A DNA stretch of 64,000 bases from an uncultured Flavobacteriaceae bacterium (GTDB taxonomy: Bacteria > Bacteroidota > Bacteroidia > Flavobacteriales > Flavobacteriaceae). A model generated the notes under the pieces. That model ran no database searches. It was not told the origin of the DNA and saw nothing but the letters and a program-made list of their open reading frames with translations. The DNA is taken from positions 992,001 to 1,056,000 of the forward strand of contig CANMSI010000001.1 of assembly GCA_947500575.1 (NCBI GenBank). The letters are read 5' to 3'. The position numbers and the translations under genes are program-made. This document shows positions 51,934 to 61,109 of this stretch, in pieces; within the stretch, counting starts at the first letter, position 1; each line of letters starts with the position of its first letter.

Positions 51934-53070
51934 TTACTCCTCTAAATTTAATAGAAATAAATCGGCCGCAATTCCATCGCACAAAAATTTTCCCTTTTTA
52001 GTTACCAATAAGACATCTTCTTTTAGACTAAGAAGATCATCGTTCAAGAACTTTTCTGCTTGTGCTAACAAATATACTTGATAAGATTCTCCATAAAGAG
52101 CAGCAATACGCTTTAAAGAAACTCCCCACATTGTTCTTAAACCAGTCATTACGGTTTCATTATATCGATCGGTTTTGGAAAGCACCTCCACCTCTTGAGG
52201 CAAACTGCAATTCAGCAGAGCTCTAATATACTTAGGGTTGTTATTGATGTTCCACGCCCTCCGTTCTCCATCAAAAGAATGAGCCGAAGGGCCTATTCCA
52301 ATGTATTTTTTTCCCTTCCAATAAGCTGTATTGTTTTTGGAAAAATACCCTGGCTTGCCAAAATTGGAAGTTTCATAGGACACAAAGCCTGCCTTTTCTA
52401 AAATCGTATTTAAAATCTCAAAGTGTTCCTGAGCAACTTCTTCGTCTAAGGGTGCTAAAAGTCCTTTCTTTATAAAGCGCTCTAGCGCGGTTTTTGGTTC
52501 TACAGTAAGAGCATAACTAGAAATATGAGGTATGCCATAGGACAATGCTTTCTCTATATTCTGTCTCCATCGTTTTGTGCTCATATTTGGAATTCCATAA
52601 ATTAAATCAATGGAAATATTACCAAAATAAGATGCTGCTTCTTCAATACATGTTGCGGCTTCATTTGCACTATGTGCTCTATTCATAAATTTCAAATCAT
52701 CATCAAAAAAAGACTGAATTCCAATACTGAGCCGATTTACTTTTGAATCTGCTAACTCTTTTATTTTCTGAATTGACAAATCGTCCGGGTTTGCTTCTAA
52801 AGTAATCTCAGGATCTGAAACAACTTGGTAGTTTGCGTATACCGTGGCAATCAAATCATTGATCTCTTTTGAAGCCAAGACAGAAGGGGTACCGCCACCA
52901 AAATAGATCGTAGCAACTTCCTCTTTTTCAAATTCTTTCTTACGAAGCTGCAGTTCCTTTTTCAAGGACTCAAGCATTTTTTCTTTGTTCCCAAGGCTTG
53001 TTGAAAAATGAAAATCACAATAATGACATGCCTGTTTACAAAAAGGAATATGGATATAGATACCTGACAT
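51934..53070 (-). CDS. hemW: heme chaperone HemW (radical SAM)
   Basis: The 378-residue radical SAM protein has the iron-sulfur motif C11-x3-C15-x2-C18 (FCKQACHYCDF). The next residue but one is Phe (F20) rather than the fourth Cys of true coproporphyrinogen dehydrogenase HemN, which marks it as HemW. SAM-binding GGGTPS, EANPDD and NRLSIGIQSF and the C-terminal HemN domain (TGLRTMWGVSL) follow. HemW is a heme-binding chaperone acting in the cytoplasm. Confidence 0.93.
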   Translation of the reverse strand: MSGIYIHIPFCKQACHYCDFHFSTSLGNKEKMLESLKKELQLRKKEFEKEEVATIYFGGGTPSVLASKEINDLIATVYANYQVVSDPEITLEANPDDLSIQKIKELADSKVNRLSIGIQSFFDDDLKFMNRAHSANEAATCIEEAASYFGNISIDLIYGIPNMSTKRWRQNIEKALSYGIPHISSYALTVEPKTALERFIKKGLLAPLDEEVAQEHFEILNTILEKAGFVSYETSNFGKPGYFSKNNTAYWKGKKYIGIGPSAHSFDGERRAWNINNNPKYIRALLNCSLPQEVEVLSKTDRYNETVMTGLRTMWGVSLKRIAALYGESYQVYLLAQAEKFLNDDLLSLKEDVLLVTKKGKFLCDGIAADLFLLNLEE

Positions 53071-53119
53071 TTGAAATTAACAACAGTATTCACCTCAACT
53101 TTGAGATCTTCTTTACTGT

Positions 53120-53674
53120 CTATTTTTTAATACGTTTTTCGTTTTGTTTTACAAAGGCGTCCCAACCACTATAACTCTTCCCTATATCTATTCGGCCTGC
53201 GTTGTAAAAATGACAAACCGCAGCTGCCAAACCATCCGTGCTATCAAGATTCTTGGGGAGCGTTTTCAACTTCAATACACTTTGCAACATTTTGGCAACC
53301 TGCTCTTTACTAGCATTTCCATTCCCCGTGATGGCCATTTTGATTTTTTTCGGAAGATATTCTGTTATTGGAATTTGACGAGACAAGCCCGCAGCCATTG
53401 CTACTCCTTGTGCTCTACCAAGTTTTAGCATTGACTGAACGTTTTTACCAAAGAATGGTGCTTCTATTGCGATTTCATCCGGATGATAAGTATCTATCAA
53501 TTCTATGGTACGTTCAAAAATAAGTTTAAGCTTTGTATACGGATCCTTGTACTTATTTAAAAGCAGTTCGTTCATCTGCAAAAATTCCATATTCCCCTTA
53601 ACCACTTTAATAAGTCCAAAACCCATTATGGTGGTCCCAGGGTCAATGCCAAGTATAATTTTTTCGTTTTCCAA
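53120..53674 (-). CDS. ruvC: Holliday junction resolvase RuvC
   Basis: The 184-residue endonuclease resolves Holliday junctions in homologous recombination. The catalytic acidic residues are all visible: D11 (GIDPGTT), E71 (AIEAPFFGKN), D144 and D147 (NLDSTDGLAAA). The gene lies directly after the small TonB-like lipoprotein gene, 7 bp downstream. Confidence 0.95.
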   Translation of the reverse strand: MENEKIILGIDPGTTIMGFGLIKVVKGNMEFLQMNELLLNKYKDPYTKLKLIFERTIELIDTYHPDEIAIEAPFFGKNVQSMLKLGRAQGVAMAAGLSRQIPITEYLPKKIKMAITGNGNASKEQVAKMLQSVLKLKTLPKNLDSTDGLAAAVCHFYNAGRIDIGKSYSGWDAFVKQNEKRIKK

Positions 53675-53681
53675 AGATTGT

Positions 53682-54158
53682 TTATTGGGTATTGAGTACT
53701 ATAGGAATTCTAAATTTTGCCTTTACAGGAATTCCACGTTTTAACGCAGGTTCGATGGAAGGCAAGCTTTTTAAACTTTGGGTAATTAGAGCATCAAATT
53801 CTGGGATTTGTTGCTGAATTAAGCTATTCTTCTCAATATTTAGAATGGAAATTTGTCCTCCTTCATCTATTAAGAAAACTACGTCTACAGAAGTATTGAT
53901 ATCAGAATTCAATACAAAATCGAACTCCTCCAAAGTGGCTATAAAGTGCTTGAGAAATGTATTTTCAAAACAGCTGCGTTGTCCTATTTTTGATGCAGTT
54001 TCATCACAGTCTTCAAACAACGGATATTGATCTACATCATCCCAATTAATTGTTTGCATTTCCTCATTAACCAATTTTTGGGTTTTCTGCTCTTTAGAAG
54101 CAAACCAATCACAAGAGGTAAATAGAAAAAAACAACATAAAAGTACAGCAATACGCAT
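53682..54158 (-). CDS. lipoprotein with TonB C-terminal-like domain
   Basis: The 158-residue protein has a lipoprotein signal (VLLCCFFLFTSC, Cys16). Its C-terminal domain has the TonB-like arrangement: CENTFLKHFIA, VDVVFLIDEGGQISILNIE, then SLKSLPSIEPALKRGIPVKAKFRIPI. It resembles the C-terminal module of the M56 protein at 55353. It is probably periplasmic and protein-interacting; the partner is unknown. Confidence 0.78.
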   Translation of the reverse strand: MRIAVLLCCFFLFTSCDWFASKEQKTQKLVNEEMQTINWDDVDQYPLFEDCDETASKIGQRSCFENTFLKHFIATLEEFDFVLNSDINTSVDVVFLIDEGGQISILNIEKNSLIQQQIPEFDALITQSLKSLPSIEPALKRGIPVKAKFRIPIVLNTQ

Positions 54159-54199
54159 ATAGCCAAAATCTTTGGCGAAAATTACGATTTTTTAGCGTT

Positions 54200-55351
54200 C
54201 TAATCCGACGCTAAGTGAATTTCTTCTTTCAACTCCGAAATACGTTTTTGAGCAAACCGTTTAATGTATCCGTTTTTATCACCCCTTTGGCCTTTCAATT
54301 CTTCATAACACTTTAATTTAACTTTGGGGTCCTTATAATATTGATCTGTGGTAGCACATATTTGATATAGTGTTATTTGATTCTCTGGATTTTCTTTGTG
54401 AGCCAACCTATAATAGAACAATGCATTTTTTCCATCTTTCTTAGCGCTGGCTAAACGACCCAAAGCCATATACTCTCTTTCTAGACTTACTTTTTTAGCT
54501 TCCAATGCCCATTTAAAATAAACTTCGGCACTATCTCTTTCTTGATTTTTGAGGTACACTTCTCCCAAACCATATAACGCATCAGGAACTTCCCCGGCGA
54601 CCACTAAAACCTGTTGATACATTTCTTTGGCTTTTTCAAATTCCCATGTTCTAAAATAGGAGTATGCTAACTTCTGGAAGATGTAGGGTTTTTGTTCCTT
54701 GAGGGCTACCAACCGCTCGAAAGGAGGAATGGCCTTGTCATATTGATCATTATTAAAAAAAGCCAAGGCTTTTAAATTAATAAGCGAGACATCGTCCTCG
54801 TAAAATTGGAGACCTTGATTTACATACTTCAATACAGAATCTTTCTCTTTTTGAGCCACATAGTACTTGCCTAATTGAAATAGACTGCGCAAATGCGTGG
54901 TATCTACTTCGATGGCCATTTTATATGATTTTAGGGCAAGGCTATCATCCTTTTTTAATTGATAAATCCTTCCTAAATAATAGCTGTACTCTGGATTCGC
55001 ATTATTTCGAATGCTTAACTTCAAAAACAAGTTTTGTGCTTCGGTAATTTTACGAATTTTGAAATACAATTTCCCCAATTCAAACCTGGCGATTTCTTGA
55101 TTTGGATTTTTAGCTAATATTGCCTCATACTGCAATGAAGCCTTTTCATAATTCCCAATAGCATTATACGCTCTTGCTATTTGCAATGTTGCTCCTGGGG
55201 TGTTCACCTGGGCATAGGTATTAATCGCTTTAACGTAATTGCCAGTGGTAAACAGACTATCAGCTATATCCCGATTAGACTGAGCACACAAACTAAAAGA
55301 AAAAAGAACTAACCATACTACGTACATTTTACCAAAAAGAGTTTGCTTCAT
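54200..55351 (-). CDS. secreted tetratricopeptide-repeat protein
   Basis: The 383-residue protein has a signal peptide (MYVVWLVLFSFSLCAQ) and at least nine TPR-type repeats along its length (for example AINTYAQVNTPGATLQIARAY, PEYSYYLGRIYQLKKDDSLAL, PDALYGLGEVYLKNQERDSA). The start at 55351 fits the signal peptide and follows the M56 stop with a 1-bp gap. It is likely part of the blaI-M56 operon, serving as a periplasmic protein-interaction scaffold. Confidence 0.85.
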   Translation of the reverse strand: MKQTLFGKMYVVWLVLFSFSLCAQSNRDIADSLFTTGNYVKAINTYAQVNTPGATLQIARAYNAIGNYEKASLQYEAILAKNPNQEIARFELGKLYFKIRKITEAQNLFLKLSIRNNANPEYSYYLGRIYQLKKDDSLALKSYKMAIEVDTTHLRSLFQLGKYYVAQKEKDSVLKYVNQGLQFYEDDVSLINLKALAFFNNDQYDKAIPPFERLVALKEQKPYIFQKLAYSYFRTWEFEKAKEMYQQVLVVAGEVPDALYGLGEVYLKNQERDSAEVYFKWALEAKKVSLEREYMALGRLASAKKDGKNALFYYRLAHKENPENQITLYQICATTDQYYKDPKVKLKCYEELKGQRGDKNGYIKRFAQKRISELKEEIHLASD

Positions 55352-55352
55352 T

Positions 55353-57332
55353 TTATTGTATTCTAAAAGTGATAGGAATAGAAAAAGGGACATCTACGGC
55401 AGTACCATTTTGCTTTCCTGGGGTCATCTTTGGTAAACGTTTTATGATTCGCTCAGCCTCTTGCTCTAGTAATTCATGAGGCCCACGTTTTCTAATATTT
55501 CTAATATTCCCATCACTACCTATGGTAAACATAATACTTACTCTGCCCTGGATTCCTCCTTGTTGCGCTGCCAGGGGGTAGTTAAAATTTTTGCGGATGT
55601 GTTCCTGAATTTTTTGATTAAAACACACTCTTGGATCGGCCGCATTTTCGCAACCAGGAAAAACTGGGACTTCATCAATTACTGCAAAGGGTACAGATAC
55701 TCCTCTATTGGAAACCCCGGCTGCCTTTAATTCTTTCAATTGCTTATCTAAGTTTTTTATTATGGGATTATTCTCATTTGCACTCTGCAAAAGACGTTCT
55801 CGTTCTTTTACTAGTTTATTGTAGCGTTCAGTAGTAGAAGTTACATTGGAACTATTTGCACTTCCAAAAGTAACAGATGAAGGGGGTTTTTCCATAGCGT
55901 ATACCCTTACCGCATTGGTATCGTCCGTAATTAGAATACTTGAAAAAGCAGTAGACTCTTGTTCAAAAACTTCATCCATTTTAGCATTAAAAGCTCTTAC
56001 TTCATCGCCTGTTAAATCCATAATATCTCCTACCTCATACACATAATAATCATCGGGGTAGTTATTGGATAAAGCAACAAGGGTAACACTTTGTTTATGA
56101 GCTTTTATTGATAGTTTTAGATTTTTATCGAGAAGCTGAAAAGCCTTCATTCGTTGCACATAACTCTGATACAGTACGGTAGAAGGGTTTGATAGTTTAC
56201 TTATTTGGTTTGGGTTTTCCGATGCCATTCCATCCGAAAAATTCTCCCTATTTAACCTTTCTACGAACCATTTTAACCTTATTCTAATTTCGAAAAACTC
56301 TTCTTTAGAGACAATGGTATTCTCTGAATTATATCTTTTAAACGCATCGGATTCCATATAATACTTAAAAAAAGAACCTTCTTCCTCTTCATTGATTTTT
56401 GCAGTTATTTGATCTATTAATGCCTGATCTGAACCTGATGATATTTCAGTATCGTCCATATCTGTAAGTACAGCTTGCTGTTCACAAGATGTATAAAATA
56501 GCATTCCAAGCACAAAAGGTATCAGCACTAAGTACTTTAGGCCTAAAACTCGCCTAGATCTTGCTCTTTGTAACATAACTATTCGTTTTTTGATTAATGA
56601 TTTTTTTGAAAACTGATTGACGAAAGATATTTTTTGTGTATCAAATACCTGAGATAGTAATAACTGATAATGCTCCTTTCGGCTCGTCTTAGCGACTTTT
56701 GAGTCTGCAATAAACTCGTGCAACTCCGAAATTTTTGATTGATAATTATATACCAAAGGGTTAAACCAGCAAAGTATGCGCATCAATTCAAAAAACAACA
56801 GATCCAACGAGTGCTTTTGTTGTATATGCACTAACTCATGCGCAATAATACTTTTATGCTCTTTGGCTACTACCTGATCTCCCAAAAAAATAGTTTTAAA
56901 AAAAGAAAAGGCTACAGTGCTCTGTTTTACTATTACTTGGGTAAAGTGCTTAAAATAGTGTAGATCTCCTTCTGCTCTAAGTTTATATATGCGAAAGAGT
57001 TTATATCCGAATAGTATGCTAGCAATACCCATACCTATAAACAAAACTGCATATTCCATGGAAATCGAAAAGAAGGCTTGTTCATCTTTCATTAAAGGGC
57101 TAATCCCTGTCTGATCTATATTCCATAGAAACTCTGGATATCTCGTATAACTTTCTGGAAGCCTTGAAGAAAAAGCTTCAATTTTTATCCATGGAAGCAC
57201 CATAGAAACAACATAAGTACCCATCAAATAGATTCGATTCCATTGAAAAAAGGTTTCTTTTTTTAAAAACAAATCGTAGATCAAAAGAAAGATCAATTGA
57301 AACGCAATACATTCTAAGATATACTGAATCAT
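55353..57332 (-). CDS. BlaR1-like M56 metallopeptidase with TonB-type C-terminal domain
   Basis: The 659-residue signal transducer has N-terminal membrane helices and the M56 protease site HELVH (H165, E166, H169), followed by a further helix near 274-290 (LVLIPFVLGMLFYTS). The periplasmic part ends in a TonB-like domain (about 555-659: EVPVFPGCENAADPR, GRVSIMFTIGSDGNIRNIRKRG, KRLPKMTPGKQNG). No beta-lactam-binding domain is present, so the signal differs from classical BlaR1. It overlaps the blaI gene by 4 bp. Confidence 0.92.
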   Translation of the reverse strand: MIQYILECIAFQLIFLLIYDLFLKKETFFQWNRIYLMGTYVVSMVLPWIKIEAFSSRLPESYTRYPEFLWNIDQTGISPLMKDEQAFFSISMEYAVLFIGMGIASILFGYKLFRIYKLRAEGDLHYFKHFTQVIVKQSTVAFSFFKTIFLGDQVVAKEHKSIIAHELVHIQQKHSLDLLFFELMRILCWFNPLVYNYQSKISELHEFIADSKVAKTSRKEHYQLLLSQVFDTQKISFVNQFSKKSLIKKRIVMLQRARSRRVLGLKYLVLIPFVLGMLFYTSCEQQAVLTDMDDTEISSGSDQALIDQITAKINEEEEGSFFKYYMESDAFKRYNSENTIVSKEEFFEIRIRLKWFVERLNRENFSDGMASENPNQISKLSNPSTVLYQSYVQRMKAFQLLDKNLKLSIKAHKQSVTLVALSNNYPDDYYVYEVGDIMDLTGDEVRAFNAKMDEVFEQESTAFSSILITDDTNAVRVYAMEKPPSSVTFGSANSSNVTSTTERYNKLVKERERLLQSANENNPIIKNLDKQLKELKAAGVSNRGVSVPFAVIDEVPVFPGCENAADPRVCFNQKIQEHIRKNFNYPLAAQQGGIQGRVSIMFTIGSDGNIRNIRKRGPHELLEQEAERIIKRLPKMTPGKQNGTAVDVPFSIPITFRIQ

Positions 57333-57691
57333 TCTTCTTCTTTTTTAATATCGTTTAAAATATGTTCTAGTTCCTGAAGATTGATATCGTTCTTCTTCAT
57401 AAAAAAAGACACCATACTCTTAAAAGATCCTTGAAAATAACCATCTACCAATTTGTTAATAGATTGATTGCTGTAATCAGATTTCTGTAATATTGGATAA
57501 TACAAATATCCCTTCCCCTCTTGTTCATGACCCACAAAACCCTTGCTCTCTAGAATTCGCACAATCGTAGAAACTGTATTATATGCTGGCTTAGGGCTCG
57601 GCAATTCTTTTATAATAGAAGCTACGTTACACTTCCTCAATTGCCATAAAATATGCATTACCTCTTCTTCTGCCTTTGTTAACTGTTTCAT
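57329..57691 (-). CDS. BlaI/MecI-family transcriptional repressor (second system)
   Basis: The 120-residue winged-helix repressor is a paralogue of the one at 39837 (LTKAEEEVMHILWQLRKCNVASI, YNTVSTIVRILESKGFVGHE, SFKSMVSFFMKKNDINLQELEHIL). It probably represses the operon blaI-M56-TPR through the AACTAA-N4-TTAGTT palindromes 69 bp upstream and is relieved by the M56 protein. Confidence 0.92.
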   Translation of the reverse strand: MKQLTKAEEEVMHILWQLRKCNVASIIKELPSPKPAYNTVSTIVRILESKGFVGHEQEGKGYLYYPILQKSDYSNQSINKLVDGYFQGSFKSMVSFFMKKNDINLQELEHILNDIKKEEE

Positions 57692-57759
57692 ACATCTATA
57701 TTTTTAACGCCTTTTTTCACTTGCAAGAAAACGAAAGTCATTCTTGTTAATGCTAATTT

Positions 57760-57793
57760 AACTAAATATTTAGTTTAAACTAATTTTTTAGTT
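57760..57793. promoter_or_regulatory. two BlaI-type operator palindromes (second system)
   Basis: AACTAAATATTTAGTT (57760-57775) is a perfect 16-bp palindrome and AACTAATTTTTTAGTT (57778-57793) has perfect 6-bp arms. The unit CTAAA-NN-TTTAG has the same geometry as the CTACA-NN-TGTAG operators of the first BlaI system but different central bases. It lies between blaI (minus) and the DUF456 gene (plus) and could affect either. Confidence 0.7.
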
Positions 57794-57870
57794 GAATATT
57801 TTTAATCACCGCTCCAATTCAACCTAATACAACTGTAACAAAAGCTTCTTATCTTCGTCCAATAGTAAAT

Positions 57871-58395
57871 ATGAATTCTATGGACATTGCCCTTCTTATA
57901 CTTAGCCTTATTATTATGCTAGTTGGTATTGTTGGAAGTTTTTTACCAGTGCTACCTGGGCCCCCAATCAGCTGGATAGGGTTACTTATTTTGCATCTGA
58001 CAGATGCCATCCCAATGAATTGGGTATTTCTTGGTATTACCCTTGCTGTAGCTGCTATTGTATGGGCTTTGGATTATATTATTCCCGCCATAGGCACCAA
58101 AAAATTTGGTGGAAGTACTGCCGGAATGATTGGAACTACGATTGGTCTTTTAGTCGCTATTTTTTTTCCAATACTTGGGGTTTTTGGCATCATCGTTTGG
58201 CCTTTTGTTGGCGCCTTAGTTGGTGAGTTAAGTAATAAGGCAGATCAGAAAACAGCATTAAAAGCAGCTTTTGGTTCGTTTATAGGCTTTCTAACAGGCA
58301 CCTTTTTAAAATTTGTGGTGACTATGGTATATTTAGGCCTCTTTGTTATGAAAGCATGGGAATACAAAGCCGCCTTGTTTCCCTACTTTGATTAA
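57871..58395 (+). CDS. DUF456 membrane protein
   Basis: The 174-residue inner-membrane protein of the DUF456 family has five or so helices. The typical VGSFLPVLPGPPISWIGLL, ALDYIIPAIGTKKFGGS and FVGALVGELSNKADQKTALKAAFGSFIGFL are visible. Function unknown. The start could also be the ATG at 57880. It is followed by two further membrane-protein genes on the same strand. Confidence 0.92.
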   Translation: MNSMDIALLILSLIIMLVGIVGSFLPVLPGPPISWIGLLILHLTDAIPMNWVFLGITLAVAAIVWALDYIIPAIGTKKFGGSTAGMIGTTIGLLVAIFFPILGVFGIIVWPFVGALVGELSNKADQKTALKAAFGSFIGFLTGTFLKFVVTMVYLGLFVMKAWEYKAALFPYFD

Positions 58396-58406
58396 ATAAT
58401 CAAGTA

Positions 58407-58520
58407 ATGAAGGATAAAAAGAAACGAAGTTTTTCTGATTATATGAGTCAACCTGGAATGCTATTATTTTTAGTCATTTTCGCTGGTTTGATTTATAAAA
58501 TCGTCAAGCATTATTTCTAA
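58407..58520 (+). CDS. 37-residue membrane microprotein
   Basis: An ATG at 58407, 11 bp after the DUF456 stop, opens a 37-codon frame. It has a charged start (MKDKKKRSFSDYMSQPG), one hydrophobic helix (MLLFLVIFAGLIYKIV) and a short basic end. The stop is 12 bp before the next gene, so it fits exactly into an operon. This design is frequent among small flavobacterial membrane proteins, but no family is known to me. Confidence 0.7.
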   Translation: MKDKKKRSFSDYMSQPGMLLFLVIFAGLIYKIVKHYF

Positions 58521-58532
58521 AAGAATTGCGAT

Positions 58533-59558
58533 ATGACCATAGAACGAACTACGTATCCGAAGATATTTCTCTTTAGCATTCCTTTGTTAGTGATAATCAT
58601 TTCGATTGGTTTAGGTCTTAGTTCTTTGCTACAAACACATCCAGAAATAGCTATTGGAATCACCTATGATTTAGCACTCACAGCGCCACTGTTTTACTTC
58701 ATTCTGATTCGCAAAAAGAAGATTCCCAATATCACTGTAGTACCGGTATTTATTTTGGGTTTGATTCTGGCAAGCTATCTTCTTCCTGAAGAACAGCAGC
58801 AGCATTTAGAGTTGCTTAAAACCTATGTACTACCCATAGCTGAATTAGGAGTTCTTTCCTTTGTGATTTATAAAGTCAAAAAAACAACTGCCTTATTCAA
58901 ATCCAAAAATAAGCAAGAAACCGATTTCTATTATGCGCTTCAAAAAACCATGATTGAGACCGTTGGAAATACAAAGACAGCGAATTTCTTAGCCACAGAA
59001 ATAGCTATGTTTTATTATGGTTTATTTACTTGGAAGGCTAAAAAAAGAACGCCACAGCAATATACTACGTATAAAGAAAATGGGGCAATTGGTCTCTTTG
59101 GAGCGCTCATTTTTATAGTTCTTTCCGAAACCTATGTGGTTCACATATTAGCCATGAAGTGGAATCCAATAGTTGCTTGGGTATTAAGTATTAGTAGTAT
59201 CTATTTTGCCATTCAACTTTTTGGACATTTAAAAGCCATGTTGCACAGACCTTCAGAAATCTTAGAGACCTCGCTACTTCTAAAATATGGTCTTTTTGGA
59301 AACAATCTTATTGACTTTTCGATTATTGAAAAAGTAGTTCCTTGTACCAATGATATGGAAGAAGAAAACAAAAAAGTAGGAAAACTTACCCTTCTAATAG
59401 AAGCACATAATATTGCTATTTACTTCAAATCCAAACAATCCATTTCAAAACTATATGGTTTGGAAACTACCTGCGACATTTTACTGTTGAATATCGATGC
59501 TAAAAGTAATTTCATTAATCGTATCAATGCAAAATTGGCTGAGTACTCAAAATCCTAG
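58533..59558 (+). CDS. integral membrane protein of unknown function
   Basis: The 341-residue protein has about seven hydrophobic segments (IFLFSIPLLVIIISIGLGL, LALTAPLFYFILI, VVPVFILGLILASYLL, YVLPIAELGVLSFVIY, GAIGLFGALIFIVLSETYVV, VAWVLSISSIYFAIQLF). A soluble C-terminal part contains a Cys pair (C275, C315). No family assigned. Its 3' end overlaps the convergent nitroreductase gene by 4 bp. Confidence 0.8.
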   Translation: MTIERTTYPKIFLFSIPLLVIIISIGLGLSSLLQTHPEIAIGITYDLALTAPLFYFILIRKKKIPNITVVPVFILGLILASYLLPEEQQQHLELLKTYVLPIAELGVLSFVIYKVKKTTALFKSKNKQETDFYYALQKTMIETVGNTKTANFLATEIAMFYYGLFTWKAKKRTPQQYTTYKENGAIGLFGALIFIVLSETYVVHILAMKWNPIVAWVLSISSIYFAIQLFGHLKAMLHRPSEILETSLLLKYGLFGNNLIDFSIIEKVVPCTNDMEEENKKVGKLTLLIEAHNIAIYFKSKQSISKLYGLETTCDILLLNIDAKSNFINRINAKLAEYSKS

Positions 59559-60109
59559 TCTAGCCAAGTAATTTTATCGGCAATTGGAGTACGGTCGCTA
59601 AAAGGTATTTCTTCATCATAATGACCCATATAGAAAAATCCTAGACACTTTTCACCTTCATTTAAATCAAAAAACTCATCCATAAAACGAATAAGACCAG
59701 GAGAACTCCAATAACATCCAATATTTAGGGAAGTACAACAGAGCCACATATTTTGAACCGCCATTGCAACAGCTGCTATTTCTTCCCATTCCGGGACCCG
59801 GGCATCAGGGTCGCGTTGCATACAAATTGCGATTATTGCCCCTGCCTTTTGCGGGTTTTCTGTAAGTTTTTTAATCTTAAACTCTTTGGGTTTCTCCTCT
59901 AGCTCTCGGTATTTAGACGCTAAAAAAAGTCCTAATTGGGTCTGAGATTCACCTTGCATCACCTTAAAACGCCAAGGTTCTGTTTTTTTATGGGTAGGTG
60001 CCCAATTGGCAGCATCCAATATCTTTTGGATGGTTTCCTTGTCCAACACCTTGTTATTATACTGCGCTGGAAAAACCGAACGTCGATTTTTTATGAGATC
60101 AAAAATCAT
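59555..60109 (-). CDS. nitroreductase-family flavoprotein
   Basis: The 184-residue FMN-dependent nitroreductase has the N-terminal NRRSVFPAQYN FMN-phosphate site, NWAPTHKKTEPWRFKVM, and the C-terminal GCYWSSPGLI and FYMGHYDEEIPFSDR. It resembles the YdjA-type NAD(P)H oxidoreductases. The physiological substrate is unknown. It lies between the membrane protein gene and the LysR gene. Confidence 0.92.
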   Translation of the reverse strand: MIFDLIKNRRSVFPAQYNNKVLDKETIQKILDAANWAPTHKKTEPWRFKVMQGESQTQLGLFLASKYRELEEKPKEFKIKKLTENPQKAGAIIAICMQRDPDARVPEWEEIAAVAMAVQNMWLCCTSLNIGCYWSSPGLIRFMDEFFDLNEGEKCLGFFYMGHYDEEIPFSDRTPIADKITWLD

Positions 60110-60141
60110 GGCATCTTAATTTAGACTACAAAGATATCCAA

Positions 60142-61029
60142 TTAGGCATTCAAAAGTAAATCTATGCAATGATTCAGAGCAGGATTTCTATTATCTTCTT
60201 TCCAAACTAAAGACAGAATAGCCCGTTGTGAAATCTGTTTTAATTCTATGAATTTTACGTCCATTTGAAAACCATATTGCAGGGAGGTGGGTACAATAGC
60301 AATACCCAAATTATTTTCCACTAACTTAAAAATTGTTTGTGCATGAACCGATTTATGAGATACTTTTGGCGAGAAACCACTATCCTCACAAATGCTCATC
60401 ACTGTGTCATAGTATAAAGGACTATAATCTTGAGAAAATAATATGAATTCTTCTTTCTTTAATTGATGTATCCCCTTAAAACTATCAGTTCCTAATAAAT
60501 GATGCTTCGGAAGTACCAGAGAAAAGGTGTCTGTAAAAACTTCTTTCCGTTGAAGTCCTTTAGGAACTCTCGCCAAACGAACAAAACCGATATCTAAACG
60601 ATCTGATAGCAGCGCGCTTATCTGAGCATTATTCGACAGTTCTTCCAAACTCGTTTTAATATCCGGAAATTTGGATTTTAGCCGCAACAATAGTTCTGGA
60701 ATTACATTTTGCATTGCCGACCCTAAAAAACCTATTCTAATTTCACCAAAATTGCCCTGATCTATTAGTTTAATTTGCTTTTGAGTAAGTGTCAAATGAT
60801 TTAATAGAAATTCTACTTCTCCCTTCAAATAGGCTCCAGCAGCAGTAAGTTGTACTATCTTCTTTGTTCTTTGAAATAATTTTACTTCTAAAATGGTTTC
60901 CATTTGCTTAATCTGTCTACTTAGGCCAGGTTGTGAAATGAAGAGTTTCTCTGCCGCTTTTCTAAAGTGCAATTCTTCAGCGACGGCTAAGAAGTAAATA
61001 AAATGTCGCAATTCTAGTTGATAACTCAT
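60142..61029 (-). CDS. LysR-family transcriptional regulator
   Basis: The 295-residue regulator has the LysR helix-turn-helix (LRHFIYFLAVAEELHFRKAA, FISQPGLSRQIKQMETIL) and a periplasmic-binding-protein-like effector domain. It is divergent from hutH with an 80-bp shared promoter region. It is a good candidate for the regulator of the hut operon, possibly with a histidine-pathway intermediate as effector, but it could also control the nitroreductase gene downstream. Confidence 0.92.
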   Translation of the reverse strand: MSYQLELRHFIYFLAVAEELHFRKAAEKLFISQPGLSRQIKQMETILEVKLFQRTKKIVQLTAAGAYLKGEVEFLLNHLTLTQKQIKLIDQGNFGEIRIGFLGSAMQNVIPELLLRLKSKFPDIKTSLEELSNNAQISALLSDRLDIGFVRLARVPKGLQRKEVFTDTFSLVLPKHHLLGTDSFKGIHQLKKEEFILFSQDYSPLYYDTVMSICEDSGFSPKVSHKSVHAQTIFKLVENNLGIAIVPTSLQYGFQMDVKFIELKQISQRAILSLVWKEDNRNPALNHCIDLLLNA

Positions 61030-61056
61030 GGTTATTGATTATTGAAATAAATGGTA

Positions 61057-61088
61057 TTGGCAATTATCAAACTTAGTCTTTAATTTTA
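61057..61088 (+). promoter_or_regulatory. candidate hutH promoter
   Basis: TTG at 61057-61059, 21 bp, then TAATTTTA at 61081-61088 (one mismatch to TAnnTTTG), 21 bp before the hutH start. It lies in the 80-bp region shared with the divergent lysR gene. Confidence 0.4.
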
Positions 61089-61109
61089 TGGTATCAAAAT
61101 AGTTTGGAG

